Positions 9,654 through 21,605 of a DNA stretch of 64,000 bases are shown here, one piece after another; the first letter of the stretch is position 1; every line of letters begins with the position of its first letter. Source of the DNA: Plumapathes pennacea (Eukaryota; Cnidaria; Anthozoa; Antipatharia; Myriopathidae). The translations under genes and the position numbers were made by a program. The stretch lies in contig OZ038472.1 in assembly GCA_964036295.1 (NCBI GenBank), positions 11,528,068 through 11,592,067 on the forward strand. Reading direction: 5' to 3'. The notes under the pieces are model-generated. The model had not been told where the DNA came from, did no database searches, and saw only the letters and a program-made list of their open reading frames with translations.

Positions 9654-10694
9654 GTATGTTATTCAGACTGGAATTGTACAATTTGTGTATAAGGTTTTGT
9701 GTTGAAGGGCTGAGTAGAAGAAAGCCTCATGTGGCTTTGCTCTCTTTCAAATGTGGTGTTTTACACTAGTGTGGCTTATCAATAATCAGCAGGTAGACTT
9801 GGAAAAATAAAATACTGTATGACCAGCGAGATAAATTGTTTTTACACCACCCATATTGAAAGGACTTGTTATTTTCTATATTATGTAAGGTTAGTTGCCA
9901 AAAGAGTCTTGCAGGTGGGTGTCAGATGTTGATGCTCTGGCTACTTTTATACCAAAGCAAATTATTTTCTTTGGTACATTATTATCTAACTTGTGCTTCA
10001 AAAAATGGCATGTTGCCCCAACTGAGTAATTTTTGTCGTTTTTAACTCTGGTCTTGAAAAGCTGAAAGTTCAAGCAATATAGTAGCAAGTTAATAAAATT
10101 TACTATCCATATGTGTTCCATAAATTCCTGACCCTCCTCACTCCTTCACCCCCTCCCCACTCCTTCACCCCCTCCCCGCCCAACTGTGCAAAAACCAGCA
10201 CATACCCTCGTACACCCCCCTTACTTCCCCCTCTATCCTTTCCTTTGGAGGTATTTAAAGTATCCTTGTTGAGAGTGGAGATTTTCTATGTTATACTTGT
10301 GTAGTCTCCAAAACTAGGTCAGAGTGCTCAAGCAATCAACAAACCCCCTCCCCTGTCCCCAGAGGAGACCACTATGACCAGGGTACACCCTATCCAGAGA
10401 ACGATGAAAAAAGCCATACCTAGAGTGCAGAGTTTTGTTTTTATTGTGAAAACAAAAAGAAAAAAGCTACAATGATAAAAATTTAAGACAAAACTCTACA
10501 TTGTATTCTTTTATTTCTGTTCTTAATGAAGATTCTTCCACCCAACCTAGAAGAAAATGTATACATGATGTCTTCAGGTACTTGTAGCTCAACTAAATTT
10601 CAGCTTAGGAAGCTATCCAAAAGCCAAATTCTCGAAACCGAAAGAGAAATTCGTAGTAGTAATGCTAATTACCACTATTATCTCTTACTTGCAG
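9654..10694. other. NLR-A intron before NACHT, possible extra exon
   Basis: Collinear with 37,167-38,074 (NLR-B). It contains a C-rich tract near 10,135-10,240. At about 10,527-10,577 there is an exon-like segment ending TCTTCAG|GTACTT that resembles a degraded linker or basic microexon. Its reading phase does not fit phase 1-1, and the NLR-B copy has lost the donor GT, so I do not call it coding. The acceptor for the NACHT exon is TTACTTGCAG at 10,685-10,694. Confidence 0.5.
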
Positions 10695-12763
10695 TTTTAT
10701 TCAAAGAGATCAGAAAAGAATACCAAAGACGGAGTAAGCGACTCCAAGTCTTCCCCTGGTGCAAGACCAAACAGCCTTTAACTGACACTATTTACACAAA
10801 GCTGAAGATCCTCGTTCGATCAAATGAGACAGGTCAGTTAACGAGTGAGATCGTCAACATGAACGAGATTTTCAAGTCACACGAACAATGCACAAGTCCT
10901 GAATTGGTGCTTATAGAGGGAGACCCAGGCATGGGGAAGACGACCTTCTGCCGCAAATTGTCCCTGGACTGGTCTCGCGAGAAGATCGAAGCGCCCTTTC
11001 CACAGTTTCAGCTAGTTCTTCTGCTAACATGTAGAGACCTCAAGACCGCCGATATTCGCCAAGCCATAATTGATCAGCTACTCCCGCGATCAGCAACTAA
11101 AAAGGAGACGAAGGCTTTCTTCGGAGAGTTGCAAGACATTCAGTCCGATGTCCTCCTTATCCTCGACGGGCTGGATGAATTGAAAGAAAAAGTTGCCGCC
11201 GAAGATCTTGTTGATGCCCGAAAGAGGAACATTCTCCGAAACTCCTATGTTCTGGTGACAAGTCGACACAACGCAGAAGTTAGAGGACGGTGTGATACCC
11301 TCTTGGAAACTGTCGGTTTCACCCGGGAAGACGCGGAAGAGTACATACGTAAATATTTTAATAAAGAGAAGGCTGAGGATCTGCTAGAGAAGATTAAGCG
11401 TTCAACGCCACTTAAGGAACTTATCTCCAACCCACTCAACACAGCCCTAATCTGTGCCGTCTTTGAAGATAATGGCGACCTTCCATCCGCGCGTACCCAG
11501 TTATACGACAAGATCGTGCACTGCATTCTGAAGGGATTCTACAGTAAACAAGGGAAAGTTCTACCAAAACAACCTATTGACGCCTGCAAGAAAGAACTAA
11601 TGGAGATCGGCAAATTGGCTCTTCGGGGTCTAATCGAGGGTAAACTGAGTTTTGAGGAAAGCGAACTTGAAAACGGCTCGCAAACCATTGCTTCGATGGG
11701 CTTTTTATCGAAGGAAGAAAGCGCTGACAAAGTTGATCCGAAGAGTTTGTTGTGCTTTATGCACAAGACTTTTCAAGAATATTTCGCTGGTTTGTATGTG
11801 AGTGACCAGATTATCAACGAAGAAGTCACCGTTGAAGATCTTATTCAAGAACTTTCGACTGAGAGAGAAAAATTTGCTCAAGTGCTCATTTTCATCTCTG
11901 GTATTTTGGCAGGAAAAGGTGCAGGTGCAAACGCGGGACTCGTTTCATTCATGGAGAATCTCAGCTGCTGCCTGTCACAGCATGATAATGATGCTAATGA
12001 GCGTCGTTTTTTGTTGTGTAATTGTGTGGCCGAGTGCAGCGGCGGGCAGCAGTTGAACAAACTTCAGAAAGAACTGTGTTCAATCATCGGTAGGAACATT
12101 TCTTGGGAGAAAATGTCGCTGCGGTTTAGTTTTAACAGCGAGTCGAGTGTTGTGTACATAGTGTTGTGTGAAATTTTAAAACACAACTCAACGATAAAGA
12201 ATATAGATTTCTCAAGCAGCGAGATCTCTGACTGCAGATTACTGGCTGAGTCATTGAAGCAGAACAGCACACTGGAGGTGTTATATTTGTCATTCAACAG
12301 GATCTCTGACTGCAGATTACTGGCTGAGTCATTGAAGCAGAACAGCACACTGGAGGGGTTATATTTGTCATTCAACAAGATCTCTGACTGCAGATTACTG
12401 GCTGAGTCATTGAAGCAGAACAGCACACTGATGTATTTAGATTTGTCACACAACGAGATCTCTGACTGCAGATTACTGGCTGAGTCATTGAAGCAGAACA
12501 GCACGCTGAAGTGGTTAGATTTTTCATTCAACAAGATCTCTGACTGCAGATTACTGGCTGAGTCATTGAAGCAGAACAGCACACTGAATTGGTTATATTT
12601 GTCATTCAACAAGATCTCTGACTGCAGATTACTGGCTGAGTCATTGAAGCAGAACAGCACACTGGAGTGGTTAGATTTGTTGTCCAACCCCATCAGTGAC
12701 AAGACACCGCTAGAGGAACTGAAGCGACACAACAAACATCTGAGACTTTTGTATGACGAGTAG
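10695..12763 (+). CDS. NLR-A NACHT-LRR exon (sensor body)
   Basis: A large terminal exon, phase 1 in (acceptor CTTGCAG), about 689 residues to TAG. It encodes a NACHT-class P-loop NTPase. Walker A is GDPGMGKTTFC (near 10,919-10,951); Walker B is LLILDGLDELKE (near 11,155-11,190). A sensor-like LVTSRH follows, and MHKTFQEYFAGLY (near 11,760-11,800) is the conserved end-of-STAND motif. The C-terminus is a run of RI-type LRRs, six near-identical 26-residue units from 12,223 to 12,690 plus a capping repeat. A cytosolic immune or danger sensor that oligomerises on ligand is expected from the family. With the exons at 4,508 (from ATG 4,534), 5,750, 6,872, 7,798, 8,575 and 9,570 it gives an uninterrupted 1,169-residue protein. 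An upstream extension of the open frame to 10,526 is intronic by comparison with NLR-B. Confidence 0.92.
12223..12690 (+). repeat. Six tandem 78-bp LRR units
   Basis: Units start at 12,223, 12,301, 12,379, 12,457, 12,535 and 12,613. The first 16 codons (ISDCRLLAESLKQNST) are identical at DNA level in all six apart from one synonymous change. The last ten codons, covering the LxxLxLxxN strand and turn, vary: the two residues before the core Leu are EV, EG, MY, KW, NW and EW. NLR-B has only one full unit of this kind. This is recent tandem amplification with variation concentrated at the predicted ligand-facing strand. Confidence 0.9.
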
Positions 12764-12879
12764 AGAGTGTTGAGAGATTGCTAAGTGTTTTGCTTTTGAT
12801 TGCCGAACAAAAGCTCGTTATTACTTCACTAAAATACCTGTCTGAACATTTTTTGTTCAAGCAAAACTGCAAGAACACA

Positions 12880-13877
12880 TTTTACAATAACACGTCAGTT
12901 TCTCGCTTTGTGATTGGCTAATTTTCATTATCAATAAGAGGACAGACACATAAAATCGAGTGCTGACGACAGTGATTTGGACGAAGGTGAATTCAGCTTC
13001 AATTTTACCTCAGTTCTTGAAAAGCGACATTCGGCATTTGAAGTAGAGAACCAGAAGTGTTCAGAGGCGAATTTCCTTGAGCTTTGTCTTGAAATTGTCG
13101 AGAAAACCGCAGCAGAAAAGCGTCTAGTTTCATTTCTTTCCAACTTCTTTGACAAAATTTTATTTTGCACGCGCGAAATGCTCACGTCAAACTGTCGCTT
13201 TTTGGCCAATGAAATGTCTTGAATTTCAACCTCGACCAATTAGAAAGCGGGAAAAGTTGTTGACAACATTATGGTCAAATCGAACAAAATCCAGTTTTTT
13301 ACAATAACAAGTCAGTTTCTCGCTTTGTGATTGGCTAATTTTCATTATCAATAAGAGGACAGACACATAAAATCGAGTGCTGACGACAGTGATTTGGACG
13401 AAGGTGAATTCAGCTTCAATTTTACCTCAGTTCTTGAAAAGCAACATTCGGCATTTGAAGTAGAGAACCAGAAGTGTTCAGAGGCGAATTTCCTTGAGCT
13501 TTGTCTTGAAATTGTCGAGAAAACCGCAGCAGAAAAGCGTCTAGTTTCATTTCTTTCCAACTTCTTTGACAAAATTTTATTTTGCACGCGCGAAATGCTC
13601 ACGTCAAACTGTCGCTTTTTGGCCAATGAAATGTCTTGAATTTCAACCTCGACCAATTAGAAAGCGGGAAAAGTTGTTGACAACATTATGGTCAAATCGA
13701 ACAAAATCCAGTTTTCTTGCGTGTTTTCCCCGCGTCGTCGCTTGAGTTTTGTTATTGTAAAAAACAAATTGACGTCAGTTTTTTGTGTCTGTCCTCTTAT
13801 TGATCATGAAACGCGTCATAACATTGTCAAAAAGTTGCGGATCCACGAGGCGCTTCGCCGAGACGTCAATTTGTTAA
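12880..13877. mobile_element. ~1-kb insertion with 417-bp internal tandem repeat
   Basis: Absent from the otherwise collinear NLR-B flank (empty site between 39,917 and 39,918). It starts TTTTACAATAAC at 12,880, and the reverse complement GTTATTGTAAAA is at 13,751-13,762, which suggests a TIR element of about 0.88 kb. A further ~115-bp hairpin is bounded by AACAAATTGACGTC near 13,763 and GACGTCAATTTGTT near 13,862. The interior is duplicated in tandem (12,880-13,296 and 13,297-13,713). Each unit keeps an open frame of about 94 codons without stops (12,938-13,222 and 13,355-13,639), containing FNFTSVLEK, differing by one residue. It could be a captured exon fragment; I do not recognise it. Confidence 0.6.
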
Positions 13878-15102
13878 GTTGAATGGTTTTGAACAAACGA
13901 ATAAATTGTAAATGAAACAGTCGACGGAGTTTTGTTGAGAGAGAAAAGTACAGTATCACTTTTCTGATAATAGTTTGAACAAGAACAATTAAAATGAAAC
14001 GCTTGAAAACAAGTACAGAAAAGAAAACCAAATTGAACACTTGTCGAGTAATTGAACACAAAAAGCGAGAAACTGAAGATTGTCTCACATCAACAGTATT
14101 TATTAAATTAAAGCGAATACAGCGACGATAGGAGAGGGAGGAACAGTATTCACAAAAGCAATACATCATTCAACAATTCAAAATTCTTACCGTTCAGTTT
14201 TGTGAAGCGCGCATTTCTGTCGGTTAAAATCTTTCGGTTGTCCCACTTTGCCGTTGTGATTCTCGTTTAGAATAAATGTAAACTGGTTTCTGTTAAAAAC
14301 ACCTTTTCCAAGTTCACAACAGCTGAGAAAGTTCTTTCACAACACTGCCTGTCTTCAAAATACTCCAGCAAGTTTTCAAAGTCACAATTCACAAGCAAGA
14401 ATAATGTCTGTGTCCAGGATTGATCAAACGGATAATTATCCTTATCCTCTAAAACTCCATTTACGAAATGTCTGATAAACAGAACAATTCTTGAGTCCCG
14501 CCATCTGTTCACTGTTCATTATTTCGGTGCACGAAGCGGAGCGTCGGGAAGTTTTCTGTTCTTTCCAAACCGACGGACTTCAAGTTTGTTTCTCGCTCAG
14601 TTCAGCTTGGCCGTCTCCAGAATACTTCAGCTGTGCGTCACTTCATATTCTTGTACTCTTCGTCGCACAGTGGTTTTTGATTCTCGTGTATATCATTCCG
14701 GCTTTTCCTCGTCTTTCTTGTTTCTCTCAACGCGGTTAAATGAATGAACTTTGCTCCTCTAATACTGAAAATGCGCGGCAATTTCTCTTACATCTGATTG
14801 GCTCAAATTCACGAAAGTTAATTCAAAGAGAACCAATCAGAATCGATACATTTCAATCCGTTGAGCGGGTGAAGCTCACGGTCTCGATCTCTTTGGCTTT
14901 GTTTGCCGTGTGAGTACTAAGAAACTTCAGGAAACTATGGCCATGTTGCGTAAAACGCTGCTTGACTTTCTAACTCCTGTCCAACTCGGGACGCACATTG
15001 AAGTAATGGCTATAATCAGCCTGATAGTAGTTCACGAATGACGCAAGAACAAGCGCAAGGCTAAGCTGATCTGAGTTGATCCTAAGCACAAGAGTTCTTA
15101 TA

Positions 15103-15388
15103 GAGCGGTTTTCGGATGACTGTCGAAAGTTATTGTGTGATTGCTTTCGCTTTTGGATTGGTCCACACGAGTTTGTCAGCATGCTCAGCCAATCAGGAAC
15201 AAAACCAAACACTTCTCACGCAAGCGATGGCGTGTACTCGCACTGCTGATTGGAAAGTAAAACCAAACGCAAGACAAAACGGAAATTACTTTCGCTTCCA
15301 ATTTGCTAAACTGTTTTCTCTCAGTCTCTGTGATTGGCCTGTGTGATTACTTTGGTTTTGGTTTTCGACAGTCATCCGAAAACGGCTC
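15103..15388. mobile_element. TA-flanked MITE, family 1 (copy 2)
   Basis: TIRs GAGCGGTTTTCGGATGACTG (15,103) and its near reverse complement ending CGGCTC (15,388) are flanked by TA. Orthologous to the copy at 45,053-45,350, so it predates the flank duplication. The open frame at 15,116-15,346 lies inside it and is not a gene. Confidence 0.8.
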
Positions 15389-15654
15389 TATCTCTCCGTG
15401 AAAACAGGCGCGACGCAAGCACAAGCATGAAGGCTGAGTTGTTCCATTCTCTTGCGCTTGAGCTTGTTTTACCGTGTCAACCAATCAAAAGTTCTCCCTT
15501 TCCTTAGGCAATGCTTGCGCCGCTCGTTTTCATGGACGCATATCTCTTGTGCTTGCAGTTAAGACTGTGATCAGGTATGCGCTTAGCACGCGGGCCGAAT
15601 GCTTATTGGTTCTTTTGAAGTTTCACCTCGCGTGCAAGCAAACATGTGTTGTAG

Positions 15655-15823
15655 ATAATCAACTATGGTCAAGAAAAAGGAGGATTTATAACCAAATATG
15701 GTGAAGAAAAAGGAGGATTTATAACCAAATATGGTGAAGAAAAAGGAGGATTTATAACCAAATATGGTCAAGAAAAAGGAGGATTTATAACCAAATATGG
15801 TCAAGAAAAAGGAGGATTTTAGC
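15655..15823. repeat. 33-bp minisatellite, about 5 units
   Basis: The unit AACCAAATATGGTGAAGAAA plus 13 further bases is repeated about five times with G/C alternation at one site. The duplicate flank has a single unit near 45,690-45,720, so expansion came after duplication. Being a multiple of three, it yields a spurious minus-strand repeat ORF. Confidence 0.85.
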
Positions 15824-17930
15824 GCAAATGCGACAACGGGTCCTGCTTGCGCTTGAGGTTGCGTCGCTCACGAAAACCAGACTTAACATGTGACATGCGT
15901 AAAACGTTCCCTCGTTTTGTGGACGTCATACGGACTCATTAAAGAATCACTCAGAAGTGTTTCTGGTGTGAAATGGACAACCTCTGTTTTGGGGAATTAA
16001 AAAGTTATAGTTATGATTAAACATTTTTCGGGGGTCGAGTACAGAGGCGTATAAACTTCAACTGTCTGGCTTTGGTCGAGCCCACCCGAGTGGCATTGAG
16101 CCAGACGCGGGAAACCGTTTCCTACGTCACGATCGTGCTACATGATCGTTGCCGGATGGCGCAAAATGGGACCAGTAACGAATCCATTTGATTTTACGAA
16201 GACTTTCGATGTTTTTCAGGCTTTATTCAAATTTAGTACACTGAAAATGTAAACTTCTATTTCGCATGCACTAGTGACTATTGTCCTTTGGTCCTCGTGA
16301 GCGAGATTGAATTGATCTTGAGTGAAGGTGTATGTCCGTACGCACGAGATCACGTGAAAAGCGGAGACACCGTTATACGATTTTCACCGTGCGGTCAACT
16401 TAATTTTGAGTCAGCGGTCATTGCACAAAACTGTGGACTCAAGCAGTGCATGTCCGTGTAGTCGTGTTACTATGAGTTAGTTTAATGTATTTTCTACAAC
16501 GTAGCTGCGCAAGTAAAACGAGGCTTGCTTGGATAGCAATGGCAACGAACGCTGACCAGCGGATGAGAACGTGAGACGCTAACTTGCGTTTCCGGTTTAG
16601 AAAACGACAACACCAGCACGATTTCATGATGAACATCACGTAGGAGGCGGGGTTTTAATGGTATCTTCCAAATTCACTGGTTAAATCTCTACTTACAAAG
16701 GTAAGCTGTTGCATTTTCCTTGATTGAGACGTTTATACTTTCGCGTCTAATATCGCTGGATAAGTAAATTCTCATTGACCAGGCCGTCATGCTCAGCACT
16801 GTTTGAATATCTTCGGTTGGAGTTTGTTTGGTTTTACTGCAGTTTCAGGCGATAGTATCGTTCTCTGTCGAGAGTAATTTTTTTCCTAAGACGGGTCAGA
16901 CGAGTTTTACTCGTTTAGTTTTTGAACTCTCGGTTTATAAGAACTGACTAAGTTTTATGTCACGCACGACTGGGTCATGTTTATCGTGCACGCAGATTGC
17001 GTAAGACCGCGGATCTCGTGCTTTCACAAGTTGCAGAACTCACGTCCCCAGTCCCGTAGTCGACGAATTTATGATTTTTGTAATACATGTACTGTAACTG
17101 ACTGCCACTACGGTTTGTATTTCCGCAGTCGGTGGTCTTTCAAAGAACGAGGAACCACGATATGCGTGACTCAAGCGGTCGCCGATTGAATGTGCCCAAG
17201 CATCCGCTTAATATTCGAGTGGGTTTCCTGTCGAATGTTGTCTGTTTCAGCTTCTTGATATCAGATATGCATGTCATGATCTGTGGTTTATGACGCTCGC
17301 GTCAATTGACCTTTATTTTTCTGTCGTCACAGCTGGCGATACAACAATGTTGCCGGGTGTGGCGAGTATTCCTTGTCAAAATCAAAACTCGACATTCGTT
17401 ATTCAAGTTTTATCGTGCCTTATTCAACCTCGACATTTATTATTTGATTTCTTTTCATGGCTTCACAAAAAACGTTCATGAATCAAGTGAGGACTTTGTT
17501 ACAGGTAGAGCAGTTTAATTCCGTAGATTCTGCAGGGGGTTAGGATCGGGTTTGTTTTCTCTGAAATCAAGCTGCAACGTCTGTATTTACACAGAAGTTT
17601 AAGACGCGGCTAAAACTGCTCCCAAGGTGTCAGGAAAACCCTATTATTGTCATTAATAAAGGTAATAGGACTGAGTGGAGTCCGATTCGGTCTGTAATCA
17701 TACGAGTGATTACGAAATAGGACGACCGCGCTTCGCGAGATCATAAATATTACAATTTTTGAGAATGGAATGATCGTATAGCTTCAGCGTCTTATGCTGT
17801 ACAATACATGAAAACAAAACACCAAGAAGTACCTCATCGCCGATCGATTTTTAACACGCGCGTACACGCTCTTGCTTATGATTGGTTAAGCCAACTGTCC
17901 GATTACAGAACAAAGAAGTCTCCGATTACA

Positions 17931-18171
17931 GGGCCCGGTTTTTCAAAGCACGATTAGGCTAACCCTGGATTAGGTGTAAACTTTCTTGTCATTTATAAGC
18001 CTGAAAATGTGAAGATTTTGTCCTGCAACGATTTCCTTGATACGTATTCAGCTAAAACAAGCTTTTTAATCCATATTTGAACAAAACCCTGCATTTTATC
18101 GGCAGAGAGGTCGTCAGAAAGAATTTCGTTAATCCTGGATTAGCTTAATCGGCTTTCGAAAAACCGGGCCC
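17931..18171. mobile_element. MITE with GGGCCCGG TIRs
   Basis: Begins GGGCCCGGTTTTTCAAAGC and ends with its near-exact reverse complement GCTTTCGAAAAACCGGGCCC. The subterminal CCTGGATTA is also inverted on both sides. Length 241 bp, no coding capacity, no clear target-site duplication. Confidence 0.75.
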
Positions 18172-19068
18172 AGAACTATAAATATCCATTTAATGGTTAA
18201 TTGGGGGATTATGAACCAATCACAATGGAGGAAATTGTAATATTAATGATTAACTACAGTCATACTGTGTTTCCTGTGCTAGAGCTAAACTAAAAAAATA
18301 TATATCCTGTCTTTTGCGCCTCACCTGGCACAATTTAAGAGTTTTTAAATTTGCATATTTAGTTTTATTTCGTATCTCACAATCTAAAATTAAAGTAAAT
18401 TGCTCTAAACATAACCCGAGGCCTAAAACAAAAGAAAATCTTAAATATCAAGCGCGCACAAAAAATCCAATATAAAAAATTGCATGCATGCTAATAACGG
18501 CCATATAGAAAACTCTTATATCATGCCATAGTTGAAGTGACAACCAATCGTTTAGCCGTCATGCAGCTGTTTTGGGGTGTGCTAAAAACAAGTGTGAAAA
18601 ACTCCGATTTTCTTGTGCACAACTTATGTGTACAGAAAATGCATTGAACTGATTTATAGTTGAGTATTTATCTGGGTAAACACCGCGAACTACAAAATCT
18701 GCACTCAAACTCACAGTTTTGTGCAATGACCGCTGATTCATAAATAGATGTGACCGCACGGCCGAAGAATGTATTTCGAAGAATGTATTTCGACAGTGTA
18801 CTAAAATAAAGAATCGTGAATGTGGTTTGTGAACTCGTGGTGCGAAACATGTGTTTTAACTTTTGGAGGATAAAAAGGTTTGAGTATTTGCCCTCAGCCA
18901 GTTTCCATGCTCAAAAAGCAAAGTTTGCAGTAGTGAACCGACATTCCAAAAAGCAAAGGGAATAGTGCCAAAGTGCGGCTGACTGTTTTACGATGTATAT
19001 ACATTTTTCTTGTTTATGTCGTTGGAGCGTGACAATAAAATGTTCCAGTTGACCGCCCCTGATTTAGG

Positions 19069-19218
19069 CCTGGCTTCCATATAACCCACCAACTGATCGC
19101 TTATGATCGCTGGATTTTGCGCCAGCGATCGATTGCTCGCGATCATATGAAACTACAGGCTTTATGCTCGCTTGCGCAAACCCAGCGATGTGTGCTGCAC
19201 TTCCAGATGGAAACCAAG
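19069..19218. mobile_element. MITE-like element with GATCGC palindromes
   Basis: Imperfect inverted ends CCTGGCTTCCAT (19,069) and ATGGAAACCAAG (to 19,218). The interior contains a strong hairpin, GATCGCTGG ... CCAGCGATC, near 19,103-19,129. About 150 bp, non-coding. Assignment rests on structure only. Confidence 0.5.
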
Positions 19219-21070
19219 TTTTATATTACCTGTAAAATATTGGAGTAGAATCTATGATCAGAAGCCATTTTGTACTCGATTGGTTTTTCTATACTACGCA
19301 CTGGCTCAGCTTCTGATATACATAAATTTCAGTTACGTTTATCAGATAAGTTTAATAATCGGTCTTCAGTCTAGAGTAGTCGTTTTGGTCCATTCTGGAT
19401 AGAACAGTTCGTCATTCAGTCACACCTCTAGCGATTCATATCATTGTGACTTGATTTCTCTATTGACATACAAACTGATTTCAATCAAGTTGCGCCGGAT
19501 TTGCATGATTGTGTCGTTTCGTTTGATCAATCATCCAGTACTACACGTATATTCGCAGCTGGAGATTTAGTTACTTTTTCACTTAATGTAATTTGACTAC
19601 AACGGTTGACCTCTCGCACAAGCTGGCGCTTACAGACTTGGTGAGAGAAATGCCAACTACGGAAGCCCAATAAGCCTTCATACAGAGATTAAAACTAAAA
19701 CAACAGCGATACAACGAGAGCAAGTGAACTATTAGCTATTTTTGGAGTGGGGGGGGGGGGGGGTGGGTAATCTTGGTGCACGAAAAAGTGGTCGCTTAAA
19801 GAATTGGTCGCAACACCACAGAAGGCATAATAACTGAGTCTTGAAAAAACTCAAGTTACAGTTAAAACATTTATCAGATTGCTTATAGTGTCTATAAAAA
19901 GTCACGTTTAATCAGACACATTTTTAAACAAGAAACTTTGTATGAAATACTGCAGCGCAACATAGTCTAAATGTGAAATGAATACACTATTGGTCAATGT
20001 CTTTGAAAGATGAAGATTTGTAAATCGAATAGTGTAAACCTGAACGATGCTACTTGAGTGTCACTAGGAGTGTGCTTAAGATCCGTGAGCAAGTCAGTCA
20101 CTTTAGTAATGGCCACAGAAAGCTCTTCATCGCCTCGGTAGTCAATAAGGTAAACAGTATGTGGTTGCTGTCAAAAAAATTCGGCACAAAACTAAACTAA
20201 ACAGGAAGCACTATAAACACGTCACTCTTCATTTGTCTCTCATCCAGCACGCGGTTTGTGGTGTATATGTATATAGGCTGGTTGGAGACAGGAAAGGAAC
20301 ATATAGATGGGAAAGACAAATTGAAAGAAACTCGTACACACCGCGGCTGCATACCCCAAGGTCAATCAGTTTCAAAATCCATTTTCAAAATCTAACTTAC
20401 GACCTAAATTAAATAAGAACCTCAATTACTATTACTGAATGTGAAATGCATGGTACGGAACCTAAGGAAATTAATGAAAAGAAAACGTTTGACGCTTGTG
20501 AACTTAAGGATTTAATTGTTATGCAAATTTTGTTTTTCGACTGTCCTCTGAACCTTTGATACTTCAAGTTTACTGCAGCTTGAATGTCGAGAGCACCCAA
20601 CGAGGATATTTCTCAAAATACTTTTCTTTGTGTAAATACAATGGATATCTTCCCCAAAAGTAGTTCTTTTGACGGCTTTTTTTCTGTCGCCGGCAAACAC
20701 AGGGGTGTTCCATATTCCCAGGAAGGCAATTTCCGAATGTCTATTTCCCAGCAGAGCAGTCCCGGAAAGATCTCCCACCAACTGATTAAAACTTTTTTCC
20801 AGCCGGAAATAATAAATAACTGATTCCAGGCTATAGAATACATATTTTTTCGTCAGCACAAAGCGACAGGCGGAAAACCTGTCTATTTTCGCAGGCTATG
20901 CAAGACTCAATTTTACCAGAGGCCCGAAATGAGTGCATTTTTCTCAGCCAGCAGTAAAGAAAAAACAGAACGCCTGCCAGCACAGGATGCTGTGTGGAAC
21001 ACATATTTTGCGGAACAGCTCCGGTGGGTGCTCCTCGAACGTCAACCATGACTAACTGCAACTCGACTAA

Positions 21071-21267
21071 GGCCCCGTTTACACTAGAGCGAATTTATCC
21101 GGATTCGAGGCATTTGTTTCCGGATTCGTGAAAGCGTTTACACTAGTTTTTGTGAATCCGGGGTCATTTTTAGTGAATCCGGAGAGAAAACGAATCCGGA
21201 ATCGAAAGTGGGAACTTTGTATCCGGATAGTTTGTATCCGAAACAGTTTTCAAATGTAAACGGGGCC
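21071..21267. mobile_element. PIF/Harbinger-type MITE with TAA target duplication
   Basis: TIRs GGCCCCGTTTACA and its reverse complement (GTAAACGGGGCC) are flanked directly by TAA at 21,068-21,070 and 21,268-21,270, the three-base TWA duplication typical of PIF/Harbinger elements. The interior is rich in GGATTCG/CGAATCC words in both orientations. 197 bp, non-coding. Confidence 0.8.
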
Positions 21268-21605
21268 TAAATATCGCCCAACTCTAGCCCATTATGTTAC
21301 ATATTTTGTGGTCCCGACTGGGAAAGTTTTAATTTTTTTAGCACTAGAATTTTAAACTAAAACTCCGGGGCACTTTCTTTCTCTCTCTTTCTAGATTTCA
21401 TTCGTTTGTATGTTTCTCTGAGCGAGTTACACAAGATACGGGATAGAATATATTTGTCACGGTGATTGTTCGATTTTCACTGACTGACCTTTGTTGCTTG
21501 TCCTTTCTGAATAAGTATCTGAGTTTAACACAAAACGGCGTCTGAAGCTCCCAATTTGCTTTCAAGCGCTGTTCTGTCTGTTATAACATGTTTGTCGTCT
21601 TTTCT

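Larger units (their letters stand above)
13878..17290. repeat. Segmental duplication, NLR-A 3' flank
   Basis: Matches 39,918-40,017 plus 43,936-47,250 downstream of NLR-B with high identity until both diverge after GTTTATGACGC. No ORF is conserved between the copies: the 45,882 open frame is not kept at 15,973. It contains a TA-flanked MITE at 15,103 and a 33-bp minisatellite at 15,655. Its function, if any, is unknown; it may hold 3' regulatory sequence or the 5' end of a lost gene. Confidence 0.75.
17291..21070. other. Gene-poor stretch
   Basis: No ORF with convincing domain content on either strand. It holds MITE-like elements at 17,931-18,171 and 19,069-19,218 and a poly-G run near 19,749. 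Short open frames (for example 20,161-20,412 and 20,584-20,823) overlap on both strands and show no family motifs. A start or end of an unrecognised gene cannot be excluded. Confidence 0.55.

Noticed and set aside
10526-10694. N-terminal extension of the NLR-A NACHT frame starting at ATG 10,526
   Set aside because: The NLR-B copy is not open over this part, and a good phase-1 acceptor lies at 10,694 in both genes.
12064-12735. 223-aa minus-strand open frame with repeated ...DSASNLQSEIL... units
   Set aside because: It is the antisense shadow of the in-frame 78-bp LRR repeats; any repeat with a length divisible by three can stay open on both strands.
15583-15804. Minus-strand frame with 11-residue FGYKSSFFLTI repeats
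   Set aside because: Translation of the 33-bp minisatellite; the duplicate flank has a single unit.
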